NCBI RefSeq assembly: GCF_009758205.1
Contig: NZ_WRXN01000007.1
Span: forward strand, 124,001 to 188,000
Reading direction: 5' to 3'
DNA length: 64,000 nt
From: Chitinophaga tropicalis
Lineage (GTDB): Bacteria > Bacteroidota > Bacteroidia > Chitinophagales > Chitinophagaceae
The number at the start of each line of letters is the position of its first letter. The first letter of the stretch is position 1. Positions 1-7,390 of the stretch are shown piece by piece. The notes beneath the pieces are model-generated. The model saw only the letters and a list, made by a program, of their open reading frames with translations, did no database searches and was not told where the DNA came from. The translations under genes and the position numbers were made by a program.

Positions 1-1296
1 TCAGATAATTCCGGCGGTGCTTTTGCTATTAATGCTACTACAGGGGTGATCTCTGTCAAGGACAGTGTTATCCTTAACAGTAAGACGGGAACAGTTGTAA
101 CACTGGGCATAACTGTGAGTGATGGTCTCAATACCAGTCAGACAGGCACTGTGAACATTAACGTAACAACTGTACCATTGCCTCCTACTGACATCAATAT
201 AGACAATACCGTTATTAATGAAAGAAGCGCCGTGGGAACATTAGTCGGCAACCTGTCTACCGTAACCAACGAGCCTGGAGCCACCTTTACTTACACGCTG
301 GTGACCGGCGCCGGCAGTGATGATAATAACTCTTTCCTCCTGAGCAGTAATCAGCTGCAAACAGCAGCGGTGCTGAGCACGCAGACTAAAACGGTCTATA
401 ATGTAAGGATAAGAGCTACAGATAACAACGGGCTGTATATTGAAGAGGCATTTGTTATTCAGCTCAACTTCATAAACCAGGCGCCTGCGTTTGACATTAT
501 AAACGATCAGGCCATCTGTTATACTGCTGCCGTCCAAACCATACAACTGACAGGTGTTTCTGCAACAGAAGGCGGTCAGGCGGTAACGCTGACTGTAAGT
601 GCAGACAGGAATTATTTCACTACCCTTACTATTGATGCAGCAGGGAAACTGTCTTACAGTCTACAGCCAGGCGCAGATGGTACAAGCAACATTAGTGTAA
701 GTATAAAAGACGACGGAGGCACTGCCAACGGTGGTATAGATGCTTTCAGCCGGACATTTGCACTGACGGTAAACAGTTTGCCGGTAGTAACTATCAGCAC
801 TGACAGCGGGGCAGTTATTACCAAAGGGCAAACCCTTAACCTGACAGCCAGCGGAGCTGATAGCTATAGCTGGACAGATGCAGACGGCATTATTGGCGAC
901 CGGGTACATGCCACACTAAAAGTAAAGCCTATGGTAAATACCACTTACGAAGTAACAGGTACTACTACCAATGGTTGCAGCAGCACAGCATTAATCAGCA
1001 TCAGTGTAAACGATACAAACGATGATCCCGAAATACATGCCGCCAATGTAATTACTCCGAACGGTGACGGCATTAATGACAAATGGGTTGTCCGTAACCT
1101 TGAAAGCTATCCGGACAATGAGGTTACTATTTACGACCGTAGCGGCCGTATGGTATACCGCCAGAGAAATTACAGCAATAACTGGGGAGGTACTGTTGAC
1201 GGTAGGCCGCTTGCCCAGGGAACATATTATTATGTCCTGACTATCAGCGGCAGTAACAAGCCGGTTAAAGGTTTTATCACTATCATCCGTGACTAG
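1..1296 (+). CDS. T9SS type B sorting-domain surface protein, 3' part (5' end outside window)
   Basis: The frame is open from the first base, so only the C-terminal ~431 residues are present. The visible part has cadherin/Ig-like beta repeats (motifs such as ATTGVISVKD and several T/S-V-rich strands), followed by a last ~85-residue block with NVITPNGDGINDKW, an EVTIYDRSGR strand and a final KGFITIIRD. That block is the gliding-motility-associated C-terminal (CHU_C) domain, which sends proteins through the type 9 secretion system and anchors them at the cell surface. The protein is therefore probably a large adhesin-like surface protein. Its enzymatic or binding role cannot be told from this part. 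It ends at a hairpin terminator shared with the convergent glycosidase gene. Confidence 0.85.
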   Translation, partial: SDNSGGAFAINATTGVISVKDSVILNSKTGTVVTLGITVSDGLNTSQTGTVNINVTTVPLPPTDINIDNTVINERSAVGTLVGNLSTVTNEPGATFTYTLVTGAGSDDNNSFLLSSNQLQTAAVLSTQTKTVYNVRIRATDNNGLYIEEAFVIQLNFINQAPAFDIINDQAICYTAAVQTIQLTGVSATEGGQAVTLTVSADRNYFTTLTIDAAGKLSYSLQPGADGTSNISVSIKDDGGTANGGIDAFSRTFALTVNSLPVVTISTDSGAVITKGQTLNLTASGADSYSWTDADGIIGDRVHATLKVKPMVNTTYEVTGTTTNGCSSTALISISVNDTNDDPEIHAANVITPNGDGINDKWVVRNLESYPDNEVTIYDRSGRMVYRQRNYSNNWGGTVDGRPLAQGTYYYVLTISGSNKPVKGFITIIRD

Positions 1297-1320
1297 TGAT
1301 GGATATGGAGAAACATAAAA

Positions 1321-1350
1321 AGCCAGCATTCCTGCTGGCTTTCTTTTTTT
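1321..1350. terminator. Bidirectional rho-independent terminator
   Basis: An 8-bp perfect stem (agccagca / tgctggct) with a 4-nt ttcc loop is followed by a T-rich tail on the plus strand and preceded by an A-rich run that acts as the tail on the minus strand. It sits between two convergent genes (stops at 1296 and 1363). Confidence 0.85.
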
Positions 1351-1362
1351 AATTCAATTATA

Positions 1363-2820
1363 CTATAGTGCTGTGATCTGCCATTGCTGGTTAGCGCCGC
1401 TGTTCCAGTTCCACTGGATAATGCTGCCTCCGTTAGCTGTTGACTGACCATTTACATCCAGGGAGAAACCACTGTTCCTGTTCAATATCTTGTAATAACC
1501 ATAGCCTATATCTATTATCTGCCATTGCTGGTTATTTCCACCCCAGTAATCCCATTGTACTATTCCCGCTCCTGCAGTTGTAGACTGTCCGTTAACATCC
1601 AGCGCCTTTCCGCTGTTCCTGTTAATAATGGAAGTGTAATTACTTCCCAGTGCGTTGAAAGACCATTGCTGGTTGTTTCCGGCCCAGTAGTCCCACTGGT
1701 CGATCGTGGCACCATTGGTTGTTGACTGTCCATTCACTTCAAGCGCTTTACTGCTTTTTTTATTGATCACTTTGTAATAAGCGCCGGCAGTAAAGGAAGC
1801 ATAGGGAGGGGTGATAGTTCCTGTGCCCCATGCGTATTTCAGCCTGGTTAGTCCGGAGTTATTATTTGTTGTAAGCGTTGTACCATTCAGTGTAAACATG
1901 CCATAGCTATCGCCGGTCCTCAGTCCGGGCCAGTAAATACCGCCTACGCCCAGGTCATGTAAGGAATTGGTCATGCCCTGCAGGTAGGTGTTGTTTATGT
2001 TGGAACCTGGCGCTCCGGTATAGTTTGTGCCATCTGTCATCACCGTACCAAATTCAGTTACAATGGTCCTTGTTGGGTATGCCAATGATTTTACCGGTTG
2101 TTCCCAATCGGCCGTTGTTGTTTTGCTGCTTTCAAACCAGGTGTAGTCGTGGAAGGAAAGTAAGCAACTGTCAAAGCGGGTATCGGCGCCTATTGTATTT
2201 ACGTCTGTGGAATAGCCGAGGCCATCCAGTACGAACCTGTTCTTAGGTACGCCGGGATACCTGGTTATAAACTGGTTATATATGGTTCTCAGATCTGCAG
2301 AGTTGTAACCATGAGGTTCATTAAAGACCTCGAAATAGATCAGGGAGTTGGAACGGTAAGTGGCTACGATTGTGTCCCACATTTGCCAGAAGGTGGTTGT
2401 GTTGTCGATCGTTCCGTTCCGGGAAGAGGAGCCTTCCCAGTACCCCAGTAATACTTTCATATTCTTTGAAGCGGCTTTGTCTATGCTGCCTTTATAGATC
2501 TTCCACCAGGCATTCAATACTGTTGGTGGGTTAACGGGCAGGCGGACTGTGTTGGCGCCGGCGTTCTGGAAGCCGGTCAATATGTTGTCGGCTTTAGTTT
2601 GAATAGAGGTGTAGGTATCTGATGAAGTAGTTCCGGAGAGGATGAGTTCATCATCTGCGAAATTGTCGCGGGTATCGGCCCAGTTAACGCCTTTAAAATC
2701 GGCTGAGGCGACGGCTACTGCAACCTCTGCTGAGGAGGGGATTAGCAGTTTTTCCTGCGTGTCTTTTTTACAGGCACAGAAAAGCATTACCATGCCAAGA
2801 AATGGGATCTTTCTTTTCAT
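1363..2820 (-). CDS. GH5-family glycosidase (endoglucanase-like) lipoprotein with C-terminal ricin-type lectin domain
   Basis: 485 residues. The N-terminus MKRKIPFLGMVMLFCACKK is a lipoprotein signal with Cys at about residue 15-17. A TIM-barrel of glycoside hydrolase family 5 spans about 40-330. The proton donor lies in FEVFNEPHG (Glu168) and the nucleophile in IVTEFGT (Glu256), both intact. Residues ~345-485 form a ricin B/CBM13-like beta-trefoil made of three near-identical repeats, each with a VNGQSTTNG stretch and a NNQQW (QxW) ending. Known members cleave beta-1,4-glucans, mannans or xylans; which one applies here cannot be read from sequence. It probably acts at the cell surface on plant or fungal polysaccharide. 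It stands alone, convergent with the T9SS gene. Confidence 0.88.
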   Translation of the reverse strand: MKRKIPFLGMVMLFCACKKDTQEKLLIPSSAEVAVAVASADFKGVNWADTRDNFADDELILSGTTSSDTYTSIQTKADNILTGFQNAGANTVRLPVNPPTVLNAWWKIYKGSIDKAASKNMKVLLGYWEGSSSRNGTIDNTTTFWQMWDTIVATYRSNSLIYFEVFNEPHGYNSADLRTIYNQFITRYPGVPKNRFVLDGLGYSTDVNTIGADTRFDSCLLSFHDYTWFESSKTTTADWEQPVKSLAYPTRTIVTEFGTVMTDGTNYTGAPGSNINNTYLQGMTNSLHDLGVGGIYWPGLRTGDSYGMFTLNGTTLTTNNNSGLTRLKYAWGTGTITPPYASFTAGAYYKVINKKSSKALEVNGQSTTNGATIDQWDYWAGNNQQWSFNALGSNYTSIINRNSGKALDVNGQSTTAGAGIVQWDYWGGNNQQWQIIDIGYGYYKILNRNSGFSLDVNGQSTANGGSIIQWNWNSGANQQWQITAL

Positions 2821-3010
2821 ACGTGAAATTTTTATAGTAAATGTTAAGATGTTACCGGGTTGGCATCATTGTTCTACTGTTATTAAAGGTTTTCTCTTTT
2901 GCTCACTAGTGCTACGACAGGTTACTTTTATTAAATGTAAGATTTACATTTAAATTTAAATACTCCGATTGAGTTTGCAAAATTTTATTTTGGCAGTATG
3001 GGAGGGGCTG

Positions 3011-3053
3011 CGCAAGAAAAGAGTTTTGCCGATGGCAAAACTCTTTTCTTGCG
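3011..3053. terminator. Long perfect hairpin downstream of the M1 peptidase gene
   Basis: Two 20-nt arms (3011-3030 and 3034-3053) are perfectly complementary around a 3-nt loop. The hairpin lies 37 nt past the stop of the minus-strand peptidase gene and probably ends the TIR operon transcript. Neither strand has a good uridine tail, so it may instead protect the 3' end or be a mobile palindrome. The rest of 2821-3089 shows only AT-rich upstream sequence of the glycosidase gene. Confidence 0.5.
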
Positions 3054-3089
3054 GGGGATTTTTGCGCTGCGCGCAGCTGAAGATTTTCT

Positions 3090-3977
3090 TTACTGCATAA
3101 ATATCTTCTTAATTTGTTTATGGAAAGAAGTATCACTGACTGATAAAAACTCATTTATCAGATCTATGCTTGCGGGTGGATAATTGGGAAAACTATAGCG
3201 GAAAATAAACTGTTTTAATGCCAGGTTTACTTTTTCTTCTCCTATCAGTTCGTATAACTGATACATGGCAACAAGCCCCTTATTATATGAAATATGAACG
3301 TTACCCGGCTTTACTTTATATAATGGTTCTTCTGTAGTATACCCCTTCCCTCTTTCATAAATCTCCTGATGCATAGCTACTATTTTTTTCACAGCTTCAA
3401 TACCGTGCGCCCTTTTAAAAAGCATCAGTTCAGTATACATAGCCAGAGTTTCGGTAAGCATAGCAGCACCTTCCCTGTCATCCGGCGCTATCTGTGCCGT
3501 ACCCCACCATTGATGAGAAAGCTCATGACCAGCCAGCTCATTGATCACATCCCGCCGCCTTTCCTTTCTTATATCTGCATGAAAGGTCATTGCTTCACTC
3601 ATAAAAACAGCAGCAGGATAAGCAGTAGCAGCAAAGCCTTCTGTAAAGCCTGATATCTCGGCAAAGCGGATAGATCTGAATGGGTATTTCCCGAAGTTTT
3701 CCTCACAATAGGCAATTGTATTCTTAGCTTCTGCTATTAAATGATATACATTCTCATGATGCGTTGGATGATAATATACTTCGATAGCAATACCGTTTTG
3801 TGATGCCCTTTTAACTGCATACTCCCCTGAGGAAACTGCGAACCGGAACGGGATTGGTACAGGCGAGGAATAATGAAAATAATTACGTCCTCTCTCTTTC
3901 CAACTGCCGACAATTAAAAAGTTAGCCATAAGTGGTATTTTACTGATGAAATATTGTATCAGGTCATAACTGATCAT
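3090..3977 (-). CDS. Stand-alone M1-family zinc metallopeptidase, last gene of the TIR/pYEATS operon
   Basis: 295 residues. The zinc site HELSHQWWG (His151, Glu152, His155) is followed by Glu176 in AAMLTETLAMY. The block EISGFTEGFAATAYPA (about 107-121) takes the place of the M1 exopeptidase GAMEN loop. The sequence resembles the C-terminal peptidase half of long Bacteroidota proteins that fuse ABC-transporter-like membrane segments to an M1 domain, but here that membrane part is missing and no transmembrane helix is visible. The ATG overlaps the stop of the pYEATS gene by 4 nt (ATGA), which implies translational coupling and argues that this is a deliberate operon member, not a chance neighbour. 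The catalytic residues look intact. Substrate unknown. It could be an effector or processing protease of the system, or a truncated transporter gene captured by it. Confidence 0.78.
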   Translation of the reverse strand: MISYDLIQYFISKIPLMANFLIVGSWKERGRNYFHYSSPVPIPFRFAVSSGEYAVKRASQNGIAIEVYYHPTHHENVYHLIAEAKNTIAYCEENFGKYPFRSIRFAEISGFTEGFAATAYPAAVFMSEAMTFHADIRKERRRDVINELAGHELSHQWWGTAQIAPDDREGAAMLTETLAMYTELMLFKRAHGIEAVKKIVAMHQEIYERGKGYTTEEPLYKVKPGNVHISYNKGLVAMYQLYELIGEEKVNLALKQFIFRYSFPNYPPASIDLINEFLSVSDTSFHKQIKKIFMQ

Positions 3978-4291
3978 TCAGTATTTTCGCTTCCATCCGG
4001 ATACGCCAGATGCAGCTTGTGCTTCAGGGGAATTTCGGTACTATCCTGCAGAACAATTTTAGCGTGAATTGTAAATGTTCCCCAACCTTCTGTTAACAAC
4101 TTAAACTTTTCTTCCCTATCTTTTACTGTCTGAACCGGCTCATAGAAAGTGGGATGCAAAGTATAAATAACATGATCAACAATATCCAGGTCTTCTTTAT
4201 CTGCTTCAATCCAGATCCACCATTCCCACCAATCATCTCCCTGGTATTCATATCCCTGATCAATTTTATATCTGGAATCCTTTGTAGGCAT
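3974..4291 (-). CDS. Prokaryotic YEATS (pYEATS) domain protein
   Basis: 105 residues that form a single all-beta domain. The family pattern is clear: WWEWWIWIE, then VIYTLHPTF-P, an F-L--GWGTFTI strand and a final D-T-I-L-H-L-L. Eukaryotic YEATS domains read acylated histone lysines; the prokaryotic relatives have been predicted computationally to be sensor or adaptor domains in conflict systems, often next to TIR effectors. There is no signal peptide or membrane helix, so it should be cytosolic. It starts 2 nt after the upstream TIR gene ends and overlaps the peptidase gene by 4 nt. A sensor or tether role for the TIR proteins or peptidase is inference. Confidence 0.85.
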   Translation of the reverse strand: MPTKDSRYKIDQGYEYQGDDWWEWWIWIEADKEDLDIVDHVIYTLHPTFYEPVQTVKDREEKFKLLTEGWGTFTIHAKIVLQDSTEIPLKHKLHLAYPDGSENTE

Positions 4292-4293
4292 GA

Positions 4294-4989
4294 TTAACTT
4301 TTTTGAAGATTAATAGACAATAACTGAACTGATTCATAATTTGAAGACCATTCAAATTGGGGGCCTGCTAAAGTAACCTGCACCAGGCAGTCTTCTGCAG
4401 GTACATGGCGGATATCTACACATAATCCCTGACCGAAGCGGAATGGCTTCGCTTTATATACCTGCGATTCCCTGCTGCCATGCATGAATTGATAAGTGCA
4501 TTTCAGGTCTTCCCCCCTGATATAAGGGCGGGCATCCTGGACAATATCCCGGGGTAACAAGAAAAACCGCCTGGACTTCAATGACCGTCTCCATAAAGAC
4601 AGTAATCCTGCCAGGTCCACAAGAAGTTTGGCTTTATTATCCAAACTGAATTCTATACGTTGCCTGTCGCCCGCAATTCCGCCCTGTGCCTCTACTTCGT
4701 TCGCTCTTATCTCTACAGCTGGTATTCCACTGTTTATTGCGATTATCAATTCATCCTTTACCCACTGGTGAGTGGTATACTTTCCGGAAGCCAAGGCTTC
4801 TCTGGGGGTTAGAAAGGCCAGCAGACCATCCGCATCCTTAATACGGTTCGTTACTTCCTGCGATATAATTTGTCCATGCAGATCTTCGCCTGTTATGACA
4901 GTAGCATCGAACGATTGTACGAGTGGAATGACAAGATCCTTTATCCACTTATCATTCTCATTGTACCCAAAACCGATGAATATTTTCAT
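4294..4989 (-). CDS. TIR-like domain protein with C-terminal beta-rich domain
   Basis: 231 residues. The N-terminal ~130 residues look like a divergent TIR/nucleoside-processing fold: a first strand KIFIGFGYNEND, a helix-strand pair ending in DADGLLAFLTPR, and a helix THQWVKDELIIAINSG that holds the probable catalytic Glu80, followed by strand IPAVEIR. Residues ~135-231 are beta-rich (FFLLPRDIV, CTYQFMHG, KPFRFGQGLCVDIRHVP, LVQVTLAGPQFEW) and match no family I can name. Known bacterial TIR domains cleave NAD+ or make cyclic ADP-ribose-type signals. It is the third gene of the operon, 24 nt after the preceding gene. Confidence 0.65.
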   Translation of the reverse strand: MKIFIGFGYNENDKWIKDLVIPLVQSFDATVITGEDLHGQIISQEVTNRIKDADGLLAFLTPREALASGKYTTHQWVKDELIIAINSGIPAVEIRANEVEAQGGIAGDRQRIEFSLDNKAKLLVDLAGLLSLWRRSLKSRRFFLLPRDIVQDARPYIRGEDLKCTYQFMHGSRESQVYKAKPFRFGQGLCVDIRHVPAEDCLVQVTLAGPQFEWSSNYESVQLLSINLQKS

Positions 4990-5013
4990 TGTTATTAACT
5001 ATTAAAATATCAG

Positions 5014-5676
5014 TTAATCAGGCAATTCCTGCTGATCTCCGTGATTCCAGACAGCATTACATATTCCGATACTTCCCTTTTTTATCCAGGAAGAATATTC
5101 TGCGTTTAACCAATGCTTTATTCCAGCCTCTGAAGATGTAACAATACCCAGGTCCATATATTCAGGCAGATCTTCTTTCAATAAGGACGGATGTCTCCAT
5201 GCGCAGGCGTTGTCATAATCCCCCGAGGCTCCGGTTATTCTCCCATATTCATAGGGCACCCAAAGAGAGCCACGGGTATTGGGACTCATAATAGTAATGA
5301 CATGTGTACAGTTGATCAACGCCATTTCTATAATGCATGCAGTTAAAACAGAGATCTCTTCCTTTGTATAATTCCGGTTACCATCAAGGCTGCGAAGACT
5401 GGGGTCCAGTACATCTACCCAAAACTCGAATTTACAATGAGCAGCTAACTGGGCTATCCTCAAAGCATAGTGATCATCTACCTGTCTGTGTGATATAAAT
5501 AGACGTGGGCAGGAAGATGCAGGTACGGGCCGTTTATACTCGCTTAATATATTTAACAATTTATGTGGATTCCCATTATACTCCCTCCAGTCACTCACCC
5601 CAATAATTCCACTATCCGCCGGGAATCTATCAAATAAACGTTTCTGATCATGCTGAAAGTAAATGTAATTAGGCAT
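5014..5676 (-). CDS. TIR domain protein
   Basis: 220 residues. A TIR domain covers about 57-200: box-1-like strand RLFISHRQVDDHYA, helix RIAQLAAH, strand FWVDVLDP, then the ALINCTHVITIMSPN strand and SLWVPYEYGR, whose Glu143 fits the catalytic glutamate of NADase TIR domains. The first ~55 residues are a short extension of unknown role. No membrane segment or signal peptide is seen. It is the second operon gene, starting 10 nt after the upstream TIR gene stops. Probable activity is NAD+ cleavage on infection, by analogy with other bacterial TIR effectors; no substrate evidence is available here. Confidence 0.78.
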   Translation of the reverse strand: MPNYIYFQHDQKRLFDRFPADSGIIGVSDWREYNGNPHKLLNILSEYKRPVPASSCPRLFISHRQVDDHYALRIAQLAAHCKFEFWVDVLDPSLRSLDGNRNYTKEEISVLTACIIEMALINCTHVITIMSPNTRGSLWVPYEYGRITGASGDYDNACAWRHPSLLKEDLPEYMDLGIVTSSEAGIKHWLNAEYSSWIKKGSIGICNAVWNHGDQQELPD

Positions 5677-5686
5677 ATCAAGTTAT

Positions 5687-6589
5687 TTACAATCTGTTTT
5701 CCAGGAAATATTGCACGTCTGCAGCTATGGTTGAAATATCATTCCTGTTCTTCAGCGGCAGATAAATGTTACCACCTATGTCTGCCGGCATTTTTGTCCC
5801 CTCTTCCCTGATTATTAAAACTCGTTCTTTACCTTTTGCCTTCATAAAGTATCCGGCTTCAAAAATTACGTTGTCCCTGGGTGAAGCCTGGTTCTCATTA
5901 TTCTCAAGTTTATCTGATGCTGTAAATAGAAAAATAGCGCACTGGCACGTGTTTACTGCGTTTTCTATTTCTTCCAGTATTGTCCCGCCCTGAACAAAGT
6001 TTGCGCGATATTCTTTGACCCTGAGATTCAGTCTGTTGGTTAAAAAAGCGACCAATGAGTTAGCCACATCTTTAGCTTCCCCGGAGTACCCCAGAAATAC
6101 CTGAAACCGATTGTTGACGGCACGTTTCCAGGCATTAAACCTCCCGATGAAATATTCATCATTATTAAACCAGTTATTATCTGCGGTGGATGGTATTGAA
6201 GTATAAATGAAGCCCCCTCCATTATAAAAGATACCACGGTCGGCAATGCCTTCTTCCGACAGTATGAGCAGGGGAAGTTTCAGAGATGCAGCTAATGCAC
6301 CTTCATAGTGGTTATATTCTGTCGGTATTTTTGCGCTCTCCTTCTCATTTGACATTGACCAACGGCCAAGGCCCAGGATAACGGCACCATCACACTTTTT
6401 TAAAATGCTATAAACAGTATCAAAATTCCATACCATATCTTCTGCCAAGCCAGCTTCCATAAAGATCTGCGGCTCAAATCCGGCATTTCTGATCTGTTTT
6501 ATAGTCTCATCTTTGATCCTTCTCTGAGGAGAGTCTTTTTCGAGTTTATAAATGCAACTAACGAAGATCCGGGGTTTGTAGGCTTGCAT
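5687..6589 (-). CDS. Double TIR-like protein with CAP12-type (PF10137-like) nucleotide-binding/NADase domain
   Basis: 300 residues in two similar Rossmann-like halves. The first (1-~150) starts PRIFVSCIYKL and contains CDGAVILGLGRW and a helix TEYNHYEGALAASLKLP that holds candidate Glu91/Glu96. The second (~160-300) has FQVFLGYSGEAKDVANSL, a GGTILEEIE helix, CAIFLFTASD, then PRDNVIFEAGYFMKAKG with the hallmark catalytic Glu244, and MPADIGG. The second half matches the TIR-like domains known from CBASS/Pycsar effectors and TIR-STING proteins, which hydrolyse NAD+ once a cyclic nucleotide sensor is engaged. No cyclase (CD-NTase) gene is visible nearby. First gene of the operon; the upstream 800 bp has no intact gene. 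Confidence 0.78.
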   Translation of the reverse strand: MQAYKPRIFVSCIYKLEKDSPQRRIKDETIKQIRNAGFEPQIFMEAGLAEDMVWNFDTVYSILKKCDGAVILGLGRWSMSNEKESAKIPTEYNHYEGALAASLKLPLLILSEEGIADRGIFYNGGGFIYTSIPSTADNNWFNNDEYFIGRFNAWKRAVNNRFQVFLGYSGEAKDVANSLVAFLTNRLNLRVKEYRANFVQGGTILEEIENAVNTCQCAIFLFTASDKLENNENQASPRDNVIFEAGYFMKAKGKERVLIIREEGTKMPADIGGNIYLPLKNRNDISTIAADVQYFLENRL

Positions 6590-7390
6590 ATTGACTTTCG
6601 AATTTAATTGATCACTATCTCTTTACAGGATACTATAATGACTTTATCCATTATCTTTCTATGGGATAATTAATAAGAAAGGTGCTTTTCATTCTTTATG
6701 ATTGTGTGGTACAAGACATTCCAACTCCCTGTTAATCTTCAGGGGTTCATGCGTTCAGCACAGTGATCAATCCAGTAAGGGGTATATTCTTGCTAAGAGG
6801 TATTTGTATTGGTATCCTAACGTATTGCCGCCGTCTCAGTCTTACATCAAAAATGGTCATTGGGATTAAATACAATATTAAGGTACAGCAGTAAATTCTA
6901 TTCTCCAAAAAATTCTATATTCAAAAAACCTGATTTCCAGTTTAACTGCCTATTATACTATCGTTCTCAAAAGCATATCCCTCAAAGGAACAATGTTTAA
7001 ACCACTCCGGAGCATTTGAAGAAACTGGTAATATAATAACCATAAGTTGTAAGGAGTACCATTCTTGTTCACTTTAGCCCAGGTTTGATCAACAATCTTA
7101 CTGTCGCGTGGAACAATTCCGGTTTCAACAAAACGAACTGGTTCATAGTAAAACTCTAATTCATCCAATCCTATAATACCAAAATGATCCCGTGAATCAT
7201 ACGGTTTAGGGGGTTATGAATTGAATCTGGTCTGAAACAAATTTCAAGAAAATAAATCCGGTAAAGAACAAGCCAACCGAAAAACAGGAAAAATCCCCTG
7301 ACCATAAATCCTGTCACATTTGTAAACGGTTACATCACATATATTTAATAGAGTTCTCAAATATCTTCATCTTACTTATAAAAACTTTTT
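6590..7390. other. Gene-poor stretch upstream of the TIR operon
   Basis: About 800 bp without an intact gene. It should contain the divergent promoters for the TIR operon and the esterase gene. I see no clear TAnnTTTG element for the TIR operon. The only coding-like segment is the remnant at 6953-7213. Gene decay next to an immune operon is common at such loci. Confidence 0.6.
6953..7213 (-). pseudogene. Probable decayed gene fragment, family unknown
   Basis: A minus-strand open frame with no ATG: a TAA lies just upstream (7214-7216) and the only usable start is a TTG at 7168. The frame reads as protein-like (DHFGIIGLDELEFYYEPVRF, then VPRDSKIVDQTWAKVNKNG) up to about position 7055, after which the composition becomes less protein-like, as if a frameshift or truncation follows NKNGTP. 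I do not recognise the family. It may be the broken end of a gene lost during insertion or turnover of the TIR locus. Confidence 0.35.

Noticed and set aside
1321..1350. Possible regulatory RNA
   Set aside because: Simple hairpin plus T-run between convergent genes is fully explained as a terminator.
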